DNA from: Colwellia sp.
Lineage (GTDB): Bacteria > Pseudomonadota > Gammaproteobacteria > Enterobacterales > Alteromonadaceae
NCBI GenBank assembly: GCA_013215655.1
Contig: JABSOX010000013.1
Location: forward strand, 1-64,000
Length of the DNA stretch: 64,000 nt
Reading direction: 5' to 3'
Shown: piece after piece, positions 25,007-34,524 of the stretch
Position numbering within the stretch: position 1 is the first letter of the stretch
Layout: the number at the start of each line of letters is the position of its first letter
The notes under the pieces: generated by a model
What the model saw: only the letters and a program-made list of their open reading frames with translations
Told to the model about the DNA's origin: nothing
The model's database searches: none
Position numbers and translations under genes: made by a program

Positions 25007-27235
25007 TTATTTAAATGAAAACTCTAACTCTCCGCCTTGCATTAACTCACTATATTTAACATAGTTTCGTTCAATTTTATTACCATTGAGCTCAGTAGTT
25101 TCGACATAGTTTTTACCATTACTATTTTTTTGTTTAATGGTAAAACTATGTCCATTATCTAAATTTAAGCTGACTTGCTCAAATAATGGTGTGCCAAAAA
25201 TAAAACGACCATCTGCAGGATTAACTGGATAAAAACCTAAGGCACTTAATACATACCAAGAAGACATTTGGCCAACATCATCATTGCCGGCCAAACCATC
25301 CGGTTGTGCACGATACATGCTTTCTCTGATTTCCCTTATCCGAGCTTCACCTTTCCATTTCTGTTGAGTAAATGAATATAAATAGGGAATATGATGACAA
25401 GGTTCATTACCGTGAGCATATTGGCCAATAAGCCCAGAAATATCAGGCGAAACATCCCCTTCCATTTTTGAACTGACTGTAAATAGTGCATCAAGTTTTT
25501 CTACAAATTGTTGTTCACCGCCAAATAAATTTTTAAGCCCTGACACATCATGTGGAACAAACCAAGTATATTGCCAAGCATTGGCTTCGGTATAATCTGT
25601 AGTACGGTGGTCAACATGAGTTGGACTAAAGTTCTTTACCCATTGACCCTGTTTATCTTTACCACGCATAAAACCAACACTTTTATCAAACAAGTTTTTA
25701 TAAGCTTGAGAACGCTTAGTGAAGTATTGATATTCATCATTTTTCTCTAATGATTTCGCCAATTGTGCTATCGCCCAATCATCATAGGCATATTCCAAAG
25801 CCTTAGAAACAGCCTCTACTTCTAGCTCAGAGGGGATGTAACCATATTCTCTAAATAGATCGATACCAAAGCGGTCTTGCATTGCCGATTTTTTACTGGC
25901 TTGGAAAAGCTTTTCTGGATCAACACTGGTCAACCCTTTTAAATAAGCATCTACGATAACGGGCACCGCATGATAACCAATCATCACATCGGTTTCGTTT
26001 GACATTAGATCCCAGCTCGGTAATAAGCCAGCTTCATCATAAAAAGCCATCATCGACTTCACCAAATCATCAACCAGTTCCGGATTAGTGATCGTTAAGA
26101 GAGGATGTAATGCGCGAAAAGTATCCCATAATGAAAATAATGTATAACGATTGTAACCGACAGCTTGATGGGTTTTTCCATCAGCACCATAATATTCACC
26201 ATTGGCATCACTAAATAAGTGAGGGGCCATAAAAGAATGATAAAGTGCGGTATAGAACTTGGTTTTTGATACTTCGTCGTTATCTGTTACTGATATCTTA
26301 TTTAATTGCTGACGCCACAAATCTTCTGCTGCCAGTTTAGTTTTTTCAAAATCGAATTCAGGCGCTTCCACGACAATATTTTTTCGTGCACCTTCAATAC
26401 TAGCGTACGAAATACCCACTTTGACCGTAACTGATTTATCTGCAAGCTGAGAAAAACTCAATACGGCTTCCGTTTTTTCGGCTTGCAACTCCGTTCCGCT
26501 GATTGACTTTTTGTTATTAAACAACTGATGTTCAAATTTTTCACTAAACTCCATGACAAAATAAACCGGCTGGTGTTTTGCCCAGCCAGATGATTTTCGA
26601 TAACCAACTAAAGTTGTATCATTTTCTACTTTAAAATAGGTATCAACTGCTTTGTCATAATTTTGTGCATAACCTAAATCAATTAATATTTGTGGTTTGC
26701 CTTGATCACCAAAACTATATTTATGTACACCAACTCTTGCGGTCGCAGTTAACTCGGCTTTAATGTCTTCATCTTCTAGGTAAACGGAATAATAACCCGC
26801 CGATGCAGTTTCATTTTCCTTTTTGTAAGTAGCATATAAATGCTCAACTTCATTTTGGCTATTTTCTGGATAAGTGGAGACAAATGGCATCACTAAAATA
26901 TCGAGTAAATCGCCGACTCCTGTCCCTGATAAATGGGTATGGCTAAAACCCAATAAAGTTTGGTCACTATAATGATATCCCGAGGTCCAGTCCCACCTTT
27001 CCTTGGTTAGATTATCAGGGCTTAATTGCACCATACCAAACGGTACGGTTGCGCCAGGAAAAGTATGCCCATGGCCACCTGTGCCAATAAATGGGTCCAC
27101 ATAAGTTAGGACATCTTGCTGTTTAACAACATTCGTTGTATTCGCTTTCTTATCCGTATCAGCTTGTTTTATCTCTGCGTTATTACAGGCAGAAATAAGC
27201 AATAATACTGAAGCTATCGTTATTAATTTTTTCAT
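25007..27235 (-). CDS. GH92 alpha-mannosidase, lipoprotein (first of four)
   Basis: A 742-residue GH92 enzyme, the calcium-dependent exo-alpha-mannosidase family that trims high-mannose glycans. Lipoprotein signal MKKLITIASVLLLISAC (C17, followed by N-N). Family motifs: FIGTGGHGHTFPGA near the start, FSHTHLSGTGVGD, SLWDTFRALHPL, HGNEPCHHIPYLY and AGNDDVGQMSSWYVLSALGFYP. It is predicted to be envelope-anchored and to face the periplasm or surface. It is the third gene of the GH2-symporter-GH92 unit. The HGNEPxHH version of the substrate loop is shared with the copy at 48133. The exact linkage specificity (alpha-1,2, -1,3 or -1,6) cannot be fixed from sequence alone. Confidence 0.92.
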   Translation of the reverse strand: MKKLITIASVLLLISACNNAEIKQADTDKKANTTNVVKQQDVLTYVDPFIGTGGHGHTFPGATVPFGMVQLSPDNLTKERWDWTSGYHYSDQTLLGFSHTHLSGTGVGDLLDILVMPFVSTYPENSQNEVEHLYATYKKENETASAGYYSVYLEDEDIKAELTATARVGVHKYSFGDQGKPQILIDLGYAQNYDKAVDTYFKVENDTTLVGYRKSSGWAKHQPVYFVMEFSEKFEHQLFNNKKSISGTELQAEKTEAVLSFSQLADKSVTVKVGISYASIEGARKNIVVEAPEFDFEKTKLAAEDLWRQQLNKISVTDNDEVSKTKFYTALYHSFMAPHLFSDANGEYYGADGKTHQAVGYNRYTLFSLWDTFRALHPLLTITNPELVDDLVKSMMAFYDEAGLLPSWDLMSNETDVMIGYHAVPVIVDAYLKGLTSVDPEKLFQASKKSAMQDRFGIDLFREYGYIPSELEVEAVSKALEYAYDDWAIAQLAKSLEKNDEYQYFTKRSQAYKNLFDKSVGFMRGKDKQGQWVKNFSPTHVDHRTTDYTEANAWQYTWFVPHDVSGLKNLFGGEQQFVEKLDALFTVSSKMEGDVSPDISGLIGQYAHGNEPCHHIPYLYSFTQQKWKGEARIREIRESMYRAQPDGLAGNDDVGQMSSWYVLSALGFYPVNPADGRFIFGTPLFEQVSLNLDNGHSFTIKQKNSNGKNYVETTELNGNKIERNYVKYSELMQGGELEFSFK

Positions 27236-27347
27236 ATTTTTTACTTTTTTATTAGTTTAGTCTTTAGTTGTAATTTCAGATTAAGTTCATTCATGTCTTT
27301 ATCTAAATACACCGTTAGATCAATAAAGATTATTGTTTTTAAAATAT

Positions 27348-29138
27348 CTAATTTTCTAGCTTGTCATACCAATTTTTTTTCAAGATAAATGATGTCAACA
27401 ACATGACCGCCAGCGCTGCTATCATCGGCATGAACTCTTTGATTACAAGGTATATAGGCAATACAACCAAGGATATTTGCCAGATCATGCCAACCACTAT
27501 ATTGAAGGCATCACGCGAAAAGGTATTGTTCACTTGAAAATCAGGAGACTGGGCAAGCACTTTGGCTTGTATTGGTTGCCAAAAACCCCATGGGCGAACT
27601 TTTTGATAAAAGCTCATTAAGACTTCATCATCTTCAGGCGGAGTTACCAAAGTCCCAATAATTGACCCTACCAACCCAGCTAAAAGCAAATAAGGGAAAG
27701 CATATAAAGGCTGCATTTCAGGAAAAATGAGCGGCAATGCCATGGACGCCAACAAACCAGACATCATGCCAAAAAAATAACCATAGGCATTAAAACGCCA
27801 CCAATGCCACTTAAGTACATTTGCTGCGGCATACCCGCCAAATAAGGCACCAAATATCCACTGCATAATGTCGTTAATACTGGTAATTAGAAAACCAAGA
27901 CCAACTCCCACGGCAACAAGTAATAATGAAACCACATAACTCATTCGGATATATTGTTTTTGGCTACCTGTCGGGTTGAAGTAACGTTTATAAATATCAT
28001 TAACTATGTAAGCTGGTGCTGCATTAACTGTCGCAGCATACGTTGACATAAATGCTGCCAGTAAACCGGCTATTAATAAACCACTTAACCCCACAGGAAC
28101 AAAATTACTAATGGCATAAGGCAATATTTGTTCAAAATCAAATACCTCGTTACTGCTTTGTATTTCTGGACCCATATAAACTAATGCTAAAATGCTGAGC
28201 CCTGCTACCATCATATAGCGAGGAAAAAACATCACTAAGGAAACAATACCACTCATTTTTGCCGCTTCTTTAGCATTTTTGGTCGCCAATATACGCTGCA
28301 TATCATAATTAGGAACGGGACCGGCTATACTCGATAACACTCCCTTAAACAACATCATCATGAAAAAGTAACCAAACAAGGTAAAACCATCGTCTGTGAT
28401 CTTTTGATTCACTGAATCAATAACCCCAGTCCAATCTAAGTCCAATTCCCAACCAAAAAACAAGTCCTTCCATCCTGCAGGAATTACAGCATTAAGCGCT
28501 TCACTACTGACCATATTCATCGCGATAATGCCAACAGCAATTGCAGCAAAAGTCATAATGACAAATTGCAATAGTTCTGTGAACACCACGCTATACATGC
28601 CTCCTTTAACGACATATAACGTAGTGATGGCAAAAATGATCAAAGCATATGTATCTGGAGATAAGTCCCATGGGAAAAATATCACGGCAAACTTTCCTAT
28701 ACCTTTAAAGGCGTAAGATATAAAACCAATAGCACTAATCACAGCAAAAATAACCACTGCGATATGAGATAACTCAGCCCCCCTACCTGTACCAAAACGC
28801 GTTTTTAACCACTCTGCTCCGGTCATAACATTGGAGCGGCGTAACCATGCAGAAAGATAAACCATTAAAAATACTTGGTTGAAAATCGGCCAAATCCAAG
28901 GTAACCAAGCACTTTTTAATCCATAAACAAAGCACATAGAAACCAACCACATGGTTCCTGTGATATCAAACATACCCGAAGCATTTGAAACCCCTAATAC
29001 CCACCACGGAATTTTTTTACCACCTAAAAAATAAGAATCAAGATTTTTAGATGCACGTTTTGATAGATAAAAACCAATCGCAATAATACTTATCAAATAC
29101 AATGCAATAATGATCAAATCAAGCGTTTGAAGCGCCAT
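27348..29138 (-). CDS. Sodium:solute symporter (SSS family) sugar transporter
   Basis: A 596-residue inner-membrane protein with about 14 transmembrane helices. Family features: LISIIAIGFYLSKRASKNLDSYFLGGKKIPWW near the start (shared with sugar-transporting SSS members), then GASGMF-like SNASGMFDITGT. It is between the GH2 beta-mannosidase gene (16 bp upstream) and a GH92 gene. As the GH2 enzyme has no signal peptide, this carrier may import its substrate, Man-beta-1,4-GlcNAc, or a released sugar. Substrate is inferred from context only. Confidence 0.87.
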   Translation of the reverse strand: MALQTLDLIIIALYLISIIAIGFYLSKRASKNLDSYFLGGKKIPWWVLGVSNASGMFDITGTMWLVSMCFVYGLKSAWLPWIWPIFNQVFLMVYLSAWLRRSNVMTGAEWLKTRFGTGRGAELSHIAVVIFAVISAIGFISYAFKGIGKFAVIFFPWDLSPDTYALIIFAITTLYVVKGGMYSVVFTELLQFVIMTFAAIAVGIIAMNMVSSEALNAVIPAGWKDLFFGWELDLDWTGVIDSVNQKITDDGFTLFGYFFMMMLFKGVLSSIAGPVPNYDMQRILATKNAKEAAKMSGIVSLVMFFPRYMMVAGLSILALVYMGPEIQSSNEVFDFEQILPYAISNFVPVGLSGLLIAGLLAAFMSTYAATVNAAPAYIVNDIYKRYFNPTGSQKQYIRMSYVVSLLLVAVGVGLGFLITSINDIMQWIFGALFGGYAAANVLKWHWWRFNAYGYFFGMMSGLLASMALPLIFPEMQPLYAFPYLLLAGLVGSIIGTLVTPPEDDEVLMSFYQKVRPWGFWQPIQAKVLAQSPDFQVNNTFSRDAFNIVVGMIWQISLVVLPIYLVIKEFMPMIAALAVMLLTSFILKKNWYDKLEN

Positions 29139-29154
29139 GGAATTACCCTAAATT

Positions 29155-31707
29155 TTAGTTTAAATATGTATCAATAATTGACGTTATTTTTAATAACTCT
29201 GAACTTTTATTAATTCCTGCTGTATTGACATTATCAACAGGTAAACTAATGCGTTTTTCAACATCAGGTAGTAGATCAAAAAAGTTATCGGTAAAGTTAT
29301 TTAAGTTATCTTCTATCGCAAGATGAACCTGCCTCACTAGGGTATCTGCTTGAATAATAAACTCAATATGTTCATCATGTGCGGTCGACGTGATTCGATA
29401 GTTTGGTGTTTTTAATGACAACTCCTTGGTTGGCACAAAATAATGAAATGCTTCACTCACAAACGATTCAGAATTCACATCCAAAATCGCAGCAACAAAA
29501 ACAACATCAGAGCTACTTACCTTGTCTAGCAATGCCGAAACTTCATGACGAAACATGGTAATACTTGTTAAACCTTCAACCTCTATAACTTGTTGATTAG
29601 ACCACAAAACTGCACCATCAAGTGTCATCAATTGTTGGTTTAATTGCAATGATGATACCTTAAGTAAATCGGAAACTATGTTCACTGACAGTTCATCTTC
29701 AGTTTGCTCGACAAAAACAGCTAAATGCTCAAAGCTCCTTTTGGCTTGATAATGCAGTGCCTTCCAACGCCCGTAATAGTCAATTCCTGACCATGAAGCT
29801 ACTGGCCAGCAATCATTAAATTGCCAATATAGACTGCCCATACAAAATGGCATTGCACTACGATGAGCCTCAAATGCAATTTTCATCCCTAACGCTTGTT
29901 GAATTTGACTCAGATAAAGGAAGCTCTCGAAGTCTTTGGGGTCCCGATATTCTTCGGCCATATATTGACAAATTAAACTGTTGCCACGAGGGTGTTTTTG
30001 ATGTGTCTTCATTACAGAAGATTCAAGATGCCAATCTTCTTCAATGGAATATGTTTTTACTGACGCCATAATAGGAAAAGATTGAAAACCATATTCGCTC
30101 ATAAAGCGTGGGACACGATTTTTAAACTCACTAAAAGGTTCTTCACCATGCCAAACCCCCCAATAATGATTGTCCCCTCTATTATCGTCAGTCTTGTTCT
30201 CCCAAAAACCAATCGGGGATGAAGAAAAGTAGAAACGTTTAGGATCAAGATCTAACACCAATTCTGGTAGTACCTGTTTAAATAACAGATCATAATCTTG
30301 CTTTAAACGTTGATACAATTCATCCGAATAACTAAATGTTGTTGGCCATTGCCAAAACTCTATGCCCATTTCAGTTTCATTATTACCACACCATAAAGCC
30401 AAACAAGCATGGTTGCGCAGTCGCTTAATATTGTATTCTACTTCTTGTTTAACATTTTTAATGAAATCAGCGTCACCTGGATACAGGCTGCAAGCAAACA
30501 TAAAATCTTGCCAGATAAGAATACCCTGCTCATCGGCTAACCGATAAAACTCATCATTTTCGTAGATGCCACCACCCCATACTCGAAGCATATTCATGTT
30601 GGCAGACACCGCATCATCAAATATCTTTTGATATTTTTCAGATGAAACGCGATCTAGGAAACTATCTGATGGAATATAATTGGCGCCTTTCATAAAAATG
30701 GCGTGACCATTAACTTTAATAAAGAAAGATTCTCCATCACAATCTGCTTCATTTATTACTTCGATGGTTCTTAACCCAACAGTAAGATTTTTCTTATCTA
30801 ATGGTGATTTTTTATCAGACAGGGTAATCGAAAATTGATGTAAAAATGCCTCACCTAGACCATTTGGCCACCACCTTTTAGGGTCATTGACCGTCAGCGG
30901 AATATTAACGATTTGCTCTGAAGAATTAACCTGGACAAATACTTGTTGATTAAGACCATCAACATTCTCGCACTCAATATCAATAATCCCTTCAAAATCT
31001 GCACCAAACAACGAGGATAAATTTTTCAATGTTACCTGAAAAATTAGCTCTGCTTGCTGATCACTTAAACTTTGTTGTTGAACATAAATATCGTCAATGT
31101 ATGCCCTATCGATCCCTTCTAATCGGATATCACGCCAAATCCCCGAAGTAACAAAACGTGGGCCCCAATCCCAACCATAATGGTAAGGAGCTTTTCGTGT
31201 AAAAACACTGAGGCGTTCTTCAGATTTGTCATTTTCTGCAGGATAAGTAAAACCATTTTTCTCAAATGTAGGCATCACTTCATTTATCGGTGACCTAAAC
31301 TCAATTCTTAGTTCGTTTTCACCGACCAATAAGCATGTTTTACATGAAATACGATGACCAACAAACATGTTGTTATTTTCGTGTATTAAAATATTATTCA
31401 CATAAACATGGCAATAAGTATCAAGTCCTTCAAGCACCAATTCAACGTCCGTAAAATGCAGCAGTTCTTGGTTTACCGTAAAAGACTTTTTATAGTGCCA
31501 ATCGGCTTTTTCTATCCACTGCAATTTATGTTCTTCATTACGATAAAAAGGATCGTCAATGACGTTGTTTTTTAACAAATCAGAAAAATTACAACCGGGT
31601 ACAGTTGCAGGTAACCACTTTCCATTGCCACCTTGACGAAACTGCCATTGTCCATTGAGGCATAATTGTTTGGTCACGGTTAATGGGGATACTTCATTAT
31701 TTGGCAT
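29155..31707 (-). CDS. GH2 beta-mannosidase, cytoplasmic
   Basis: An 850-residue GH2 enzyme of the beta-mannosidase branch. Acid/base E444 (ALWCGNNETEMG) and nucleophile E538 (RFMSEYGFQSF); other branch features are YHYGWDWGPRFVTSGIWRD and MKGANYIPSDSF. It should hydrolyse the Man-beta-1,4-GlcNAc link of the N-glycan core. No signal peptide is visible, so it is cytoplasmic. It is the first gene of the unit GH2-symporter-GH92, with an operator 53 bp upstream of the start. Length and domain order are normal for the family. Confidence 0.93.
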   Translation of the reverse strand: MPNNEVSPLTVTKQLCLNGQWQFRQGGNGKWLPATVPGCNFSDLLKNNVIDDPFYRNEEHKLQWIEKADWHYKKSFTVNQELLHFTDVELVLEGLDTYCHVYVNNILIHENNNMFVGHRISCKTCLLVGENELRIEFRSPINEVMPTFEKNGFTYPAENDKSEERLSVFTRKAPYHYGWDWGPRFVTSGIWRDIRLEGIDRAYIDDIYVQQQSLSDQQAELIFQVTLKNLSSLFGADFEGIIDIECENVDGLNQQVFVQVNSSEQIVNIPLTVNDPKRWWPNGLGEAFLHQFSITLSDKKSPLDKKNLTVGLRTIEVINEADCDGESFFIKVNGHAIFMKGANYIPSDSFLDRVSSEKYQKIFDDAVSANMNMLRVWGGGIYENDEFYRLADEQGILIWQDFMFACSLYPGDADFIKNVKQEVEYNIKRLRNHACLALWCGNNETEMGIEFWQWPTTFSYSDELYQRLKQDYDLLFKQVLPELVLDLDPKRFYFSSSPIGFWENKTDDNRGDNHYWGVWHGEEPFSEFKNRVPRFMSEYGFQSFPIMASVKTYSIEEDWHLESSVMKTHQKHPRGNSLICQYMAEEYRDPKDFESFLYLSQIQQALGMKIAFEAHRSAMPFCMGSLYWQFNDCWPVASWSGIDYYGRWKALHYQAKRSFEHLAVFVEQTEDELSVNIVSDLLKVSSLQLNQQLMTLDGAVLWSNQQVIEVEGLTSITMFRHEVSALLDKVSSSDVVFVAAILDVNSESFVSEAFHYFVPTKELSLKTPNYRITSTAHDEHIEFIIQADTLVRQVHLAIEDNLNNFTDNFFDLLPDVEKRISLPVDNVNTAGINKSSELLKITSIIDTYLN

Positions 31708-31759
31708 AGTTAGATTACTTCACTCTTATTATAAAACTTTTTAAAAAACTCATTAAAGC

Positions 31760-31773
31760 TGCAATCGATTACA
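31760..31773 (-). promoter_or_regulatory. LacI-type operator, copy 4
   Basis: The plus strand reads TGCAATCGATTACA, so the minus strand carries the common 14-mer. It lies upstream of the GH2-symporter-GH92 unit and just after the cutC-like gene. Confidence 0.82.
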
Positions 31774-31794
31774 ACTTTATCTAAAAAACACTTG

Positions 31795-32523
31795 CTACAG
31801 CAAATTGATTAATGCATCTAGTTTATCTGTAGCGATATCATCATTAGTCAATACGCTGGAATAGGCATGTAAAGAAAGTCGACCATTTAGCTCAGCTAGA
31901 CTACTCAATACGGTTTTTCCTATGTTAGGGTTAATGCCACCAGCTACAACAATTTCAATTTTTCTCTCGGCCCAAGTGACAATATCAAACAGGCTATCCA
32001 ATCCAGCTAATGCAGAGGAACTTTCACCCCATTGCGTACCACTAGTTAACACCCGTTCAACGCCCAATGTAATCAACTGTTCTAACGCCAATTTACGGTT
32101 GCTAACGGCGTCGAAGGCTCGATGAAACCCTACTTGCAGATTCAATTCATGACTCGCCGCGACCAATTTTTTTAACGCTGGTAAATTTATTGTTGTATAA
32201 CTATCTACTGTTGTTAACACACCAAGAACCACACCATCGGCACCCGCTTGTGCTGCCTGCGTAATCTGCTCGAGCATCAAATCGATTTCGTCAATGTTAT
32301 AATCAAAATCCCCTGCTCGTGGTCGTATCATCACCATTAAACCTGGACGTTTAGCAAAAGCTTTTCGAGCAATGCTAATAGCTTCGACATCGGGGGTTAA
32401 GCCCTCTTGTACCATAGCGCTGCATAACTCAATACGTTCCCCTCCAGCCAAATAAACACGAGCAACATTGTTAACTAAACGCTGGTGGTCATCGCTACAG
32501 AGGCATATCTCTAAGGCTATCAT
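31795..32523 (-). CDS. CutC-family TIM-barrel protein
   Basis: A 242-residue protein with clear CutC features: ALEICLCSDDHQRL..., RIELCSAMVQEGLTPD, VMIRPRAGDFDYN, DGVVLGVLTTVD and VGFHRAFDAVSN. CutC was named for copper tolerance in E. coli, but that role is disputed and the fold is that of a sugar-type enzyme. The start codon overlaps the GH85 stop codon by one base (TAATG), so the two are translated together. Its place in a glycan-degrading operon suggests a carbohydrate-linked function. I would not call it a copper protein here. Confidence 0.88.
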   Translation of the reverse strand: MIALEICLCSDDHQRLVNNVARVYLAGGERIELCSAMVQEGLTPDVEAISIARKAFAKRPGLMVMIRPRAGDFDYNIDEIDLMLEQITQAAQAGADGVVLGVLTTVDSYTTINLPALKKLVAASHELNLQVGFHRAFDAVSNRKLALEQLITLGVERVLTSGTQWGESSSALAGLDSLFDIVTWAERKIEIVVAGGINPNIGKTVLSSLAELNGRLSLHAYSSVLTNDDIATDKLDALINLL

Positions 32524-34286
32524 TATCGAATTTCCATTTGGCCGATTTTAATTGAAACCTTATTTAGGCTATGTTTACCGATATCAAAACCTATGCGGCT
32601 AATCACCCGCTTAGCATAGTTTGCCAATGGTAAAGATTTGGTTAACCATTTGTCTGAATTTGCTGTCAGTGGTATGGTGATTAATTCGCCATCAGCCATT
32701 TCTAACCACAAACCCACAACATCCGTAGGCAATTGATATTGATAGGTAATATTGAGATATGAATTACTGTTTAGTAAAAACTCACTCTTATATAGTGGGA
32801 TATTACTTATCTTTATACTTGCCTCACTTTCAATTGCAAGAGAGTTTCCGCCTTGATAAGCATGCTCAAAATCGTAATAAATTGAGCTAGTATTATCCCC
32901 TTTAATAGCAAACTGCCAAGTCGGTAAAATATCTTGCTGACTAATATCGTGCCATTCACCTGTTATTTTTTTACCTTGCTTAGCCTTAAAAAGTCCATGA
33001 CCGGTATTAAAACTAGTTTTAAAAGGTAACTGCGTTAATGTAGATTTTGCCGGTATGAATCGACCTAGTCCCGGCCATTGGGAGACATCATCATGTGTGT
33101 AAAGGTTTAAATCATCACCGGCAAAAAGTCGTGTTTCGGTTTCATAAAAACGACGATAATCCATTTTGTTTTGTCTGAACTCACTAAAGGCTTTGCTACG
33201 TTTATTCCCGGTGAAGGTGTAATTTACATCGTTACCAAATAAGGCAATAGAGCCAATCCCTTTATTGCCATGTTTGGTATCCTGCGTTGGGAAAAGCGAA
33301 TATAACCACTCATTACCTTCAAACATTCTTTGAGCATTACGTTCTGGTGATAAATCGACACCAAAATACAAATCATAGCGTGAACGACCTAACTGCTTCA
33401 CATAATCTCGTGATGCTGCGGCCATATCAGCATTCCACCAATAATTCATAAACATGGCATCACTGATACGTTGTTGTCCATTTTGTAAAAAAGGAGCATT
33501 TTTTTGGTTAAGTTCATTCTGCCACTTTACCGATCCATTAAGTAACATTGAGTCATACCAATGAATCTCCATGCCTGCAGGTGCAAGATCAGTCAAATAT
33601 CGCATAAACGCTTGCATTTTTTTACCGAGTTTTGCCGCATTTTTATATTCAAATAGGTCCTTAACCACTTCGCCTTGAGCATTTTTCACATATGTTAAGT
33701 TGGTCTCTGGATTAATTAGCCAACCATCAAAACCATAAAACTGCGCAAGCTCAACCAATTTTTGAGCCATAGGAAACCTTCCTTGCTCATCCTGGTGTAA
33801 CAATCGAGCAACTGTTTCGACGTTGCCGCCATATTGCGCAACAGATAAATACACCGTACCAATGACTTTAACGCCGTTACGATGCGCAGTTTCTACCCAA
33901 GGTTTAGCCGGCAAATTTACCGTTTCATTAGCGGTACCAGCAAACCAATTAAGCACATCAATATGTGACCAATGAGTAAAGTTATAGAGATTAAATTTAC
34001 CTTGCTCTTTAATATAATTAGCAAAGTTATTCATACCATCAGGTGCAATAAGTACTTTGACTTGATTATCTAATGGTTGCTCATTATTGCCGAGGTCAGT
34101 GACAATTCGTTTCCTCAACGGCTCCAAGGAAATATTGCTTTTATCTGCAAGTTCAGAGCTAGGTGACCATTGCTCAACTTGAGCTAAGGTTAATGAGAAT
34201 GGCGGACGGTTATTATTGATTTCTGCACTAGAGGTTATCGATACCAAAAGCAGAAAAACAAAATACAAAATATTTTTATATGTCAT
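32523..34286 (-). CDS. GH85 endo-beta-N-acetylglucosaminidase
   Basis: A 587-residue GH85 enzyme. It cuts between the two GlcNAc residues of the N-glycan core, leaving one GlcNAc on Asn. The catalytic pair N192 and E194 lies in GFDGWLINPETNL, which matches the Asn/Glu arrangement of the family. FTHWSHIDVLNWFAG and KVIGTVYLSVAQYGG are further hallmarks. A Sec signal (about 1-21, VSITSSA) directs export; no lipobox. The C-terminal ~150 residues are a beta-rich module. It follows the surface lipoprotein gene after a 238-bp gap without an operator, and it precedes the CutC-like gene. This enzyme starts the pathway. Confidence 0.92.
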   Translation of the reverse strand: MTYKNILYFVFLLLVSITSSAEINNNRPPFSLTLAQVEQWSPSSELADKSNISLEPLRKRIVTDLGNNEQPLDNQVKVLIAPDGMNNFANYIKEQGKFNLYNFTHWSHIDVLNWFAGTANETVNLPAKPWVETAHRNGVKVIGTVYLSVAQYGGNVETVARLLHQDEQGRFPMAQKLVELAQFYGFDGWLINPETNLTYVKNAQGEVVKDLFEYKNAAKLGKKMQAFMRYLTDLAPAGMEIHWYDSMLLNGSVKWQNELNQKNAPFLQNGQQRISDAMFMNYWWNADMAAASRDYVKQLGRSRYDLYFGVDLSPERNAQRMFEGNEWLYSLFPTQDTKHGNKGIGSIALFGNDVNYTFTGNKRSKAFSEFRQNKMDYRRFYETETRLFAGDDLNLYTHDDVSQWPGLGRFIPAKSTLTQLPFKTSFNTGHGLFKAKQGKKITGEWHDISQQDILPTWQFAIKGDNTSSIYYDFEHAYQGGNSLAIESEASIKISNIPLYKSEFLLNSNSYLNITYQYQLPTDVVGLWLEMADGELITIPLTANSDKWLTKSLPLANYAKRVISRIGFDIGKHSLNKVSIKIGQMEIR

Positions 34287-34430
34287 AAGCTTTTATTTTA
34301 ATTAACTTAACTAAACTTTTATTCGTATATGCTTTGAGCAATAACACAAATCACATACGGATAAATTATTATTAAATATAGCCAAACTACTTTTGAATGA
34401 AATATCAGTATTTCGGGTTATTTAGCTGGA

Positions 34431-34498
34431 TGTGAAGAAACAGAATGCCTGCGCTTGTGTATGGGAGGTAGAAAGCACCTGCACACTATTTCTTCACA
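34431..34498 (-). other. Structured intercistronic RNA element between the lipoprotein and GH85 genes
   Basis: The arms tgtgaagaaa (34431-34440) and tttcttcaca (34489-34498) are a perfect 10-bp inverted repeat. The 48 nt between them contain smaller pairs (aggt/acct and tgtg/caca). In the transcribed (minus) orientation this is a branched hairpin 26 nt after the lipoprotein stop codon. No T-run follows. It may stabilise the upstream mRNA or attenuate the downstream genes. Confidence 0.5.
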
Positions 34499-34524
34499 AA
34501 TCTTTGTATTATATAATTAAAAAC

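Noticed and set aside
31795-32523. Copper-homeostasis function for the CutC-like gene
   Set aside because: The name comes from a disputed phenotype in E. coli and no copper gene is nearby; the glycan operon context argues for another role.
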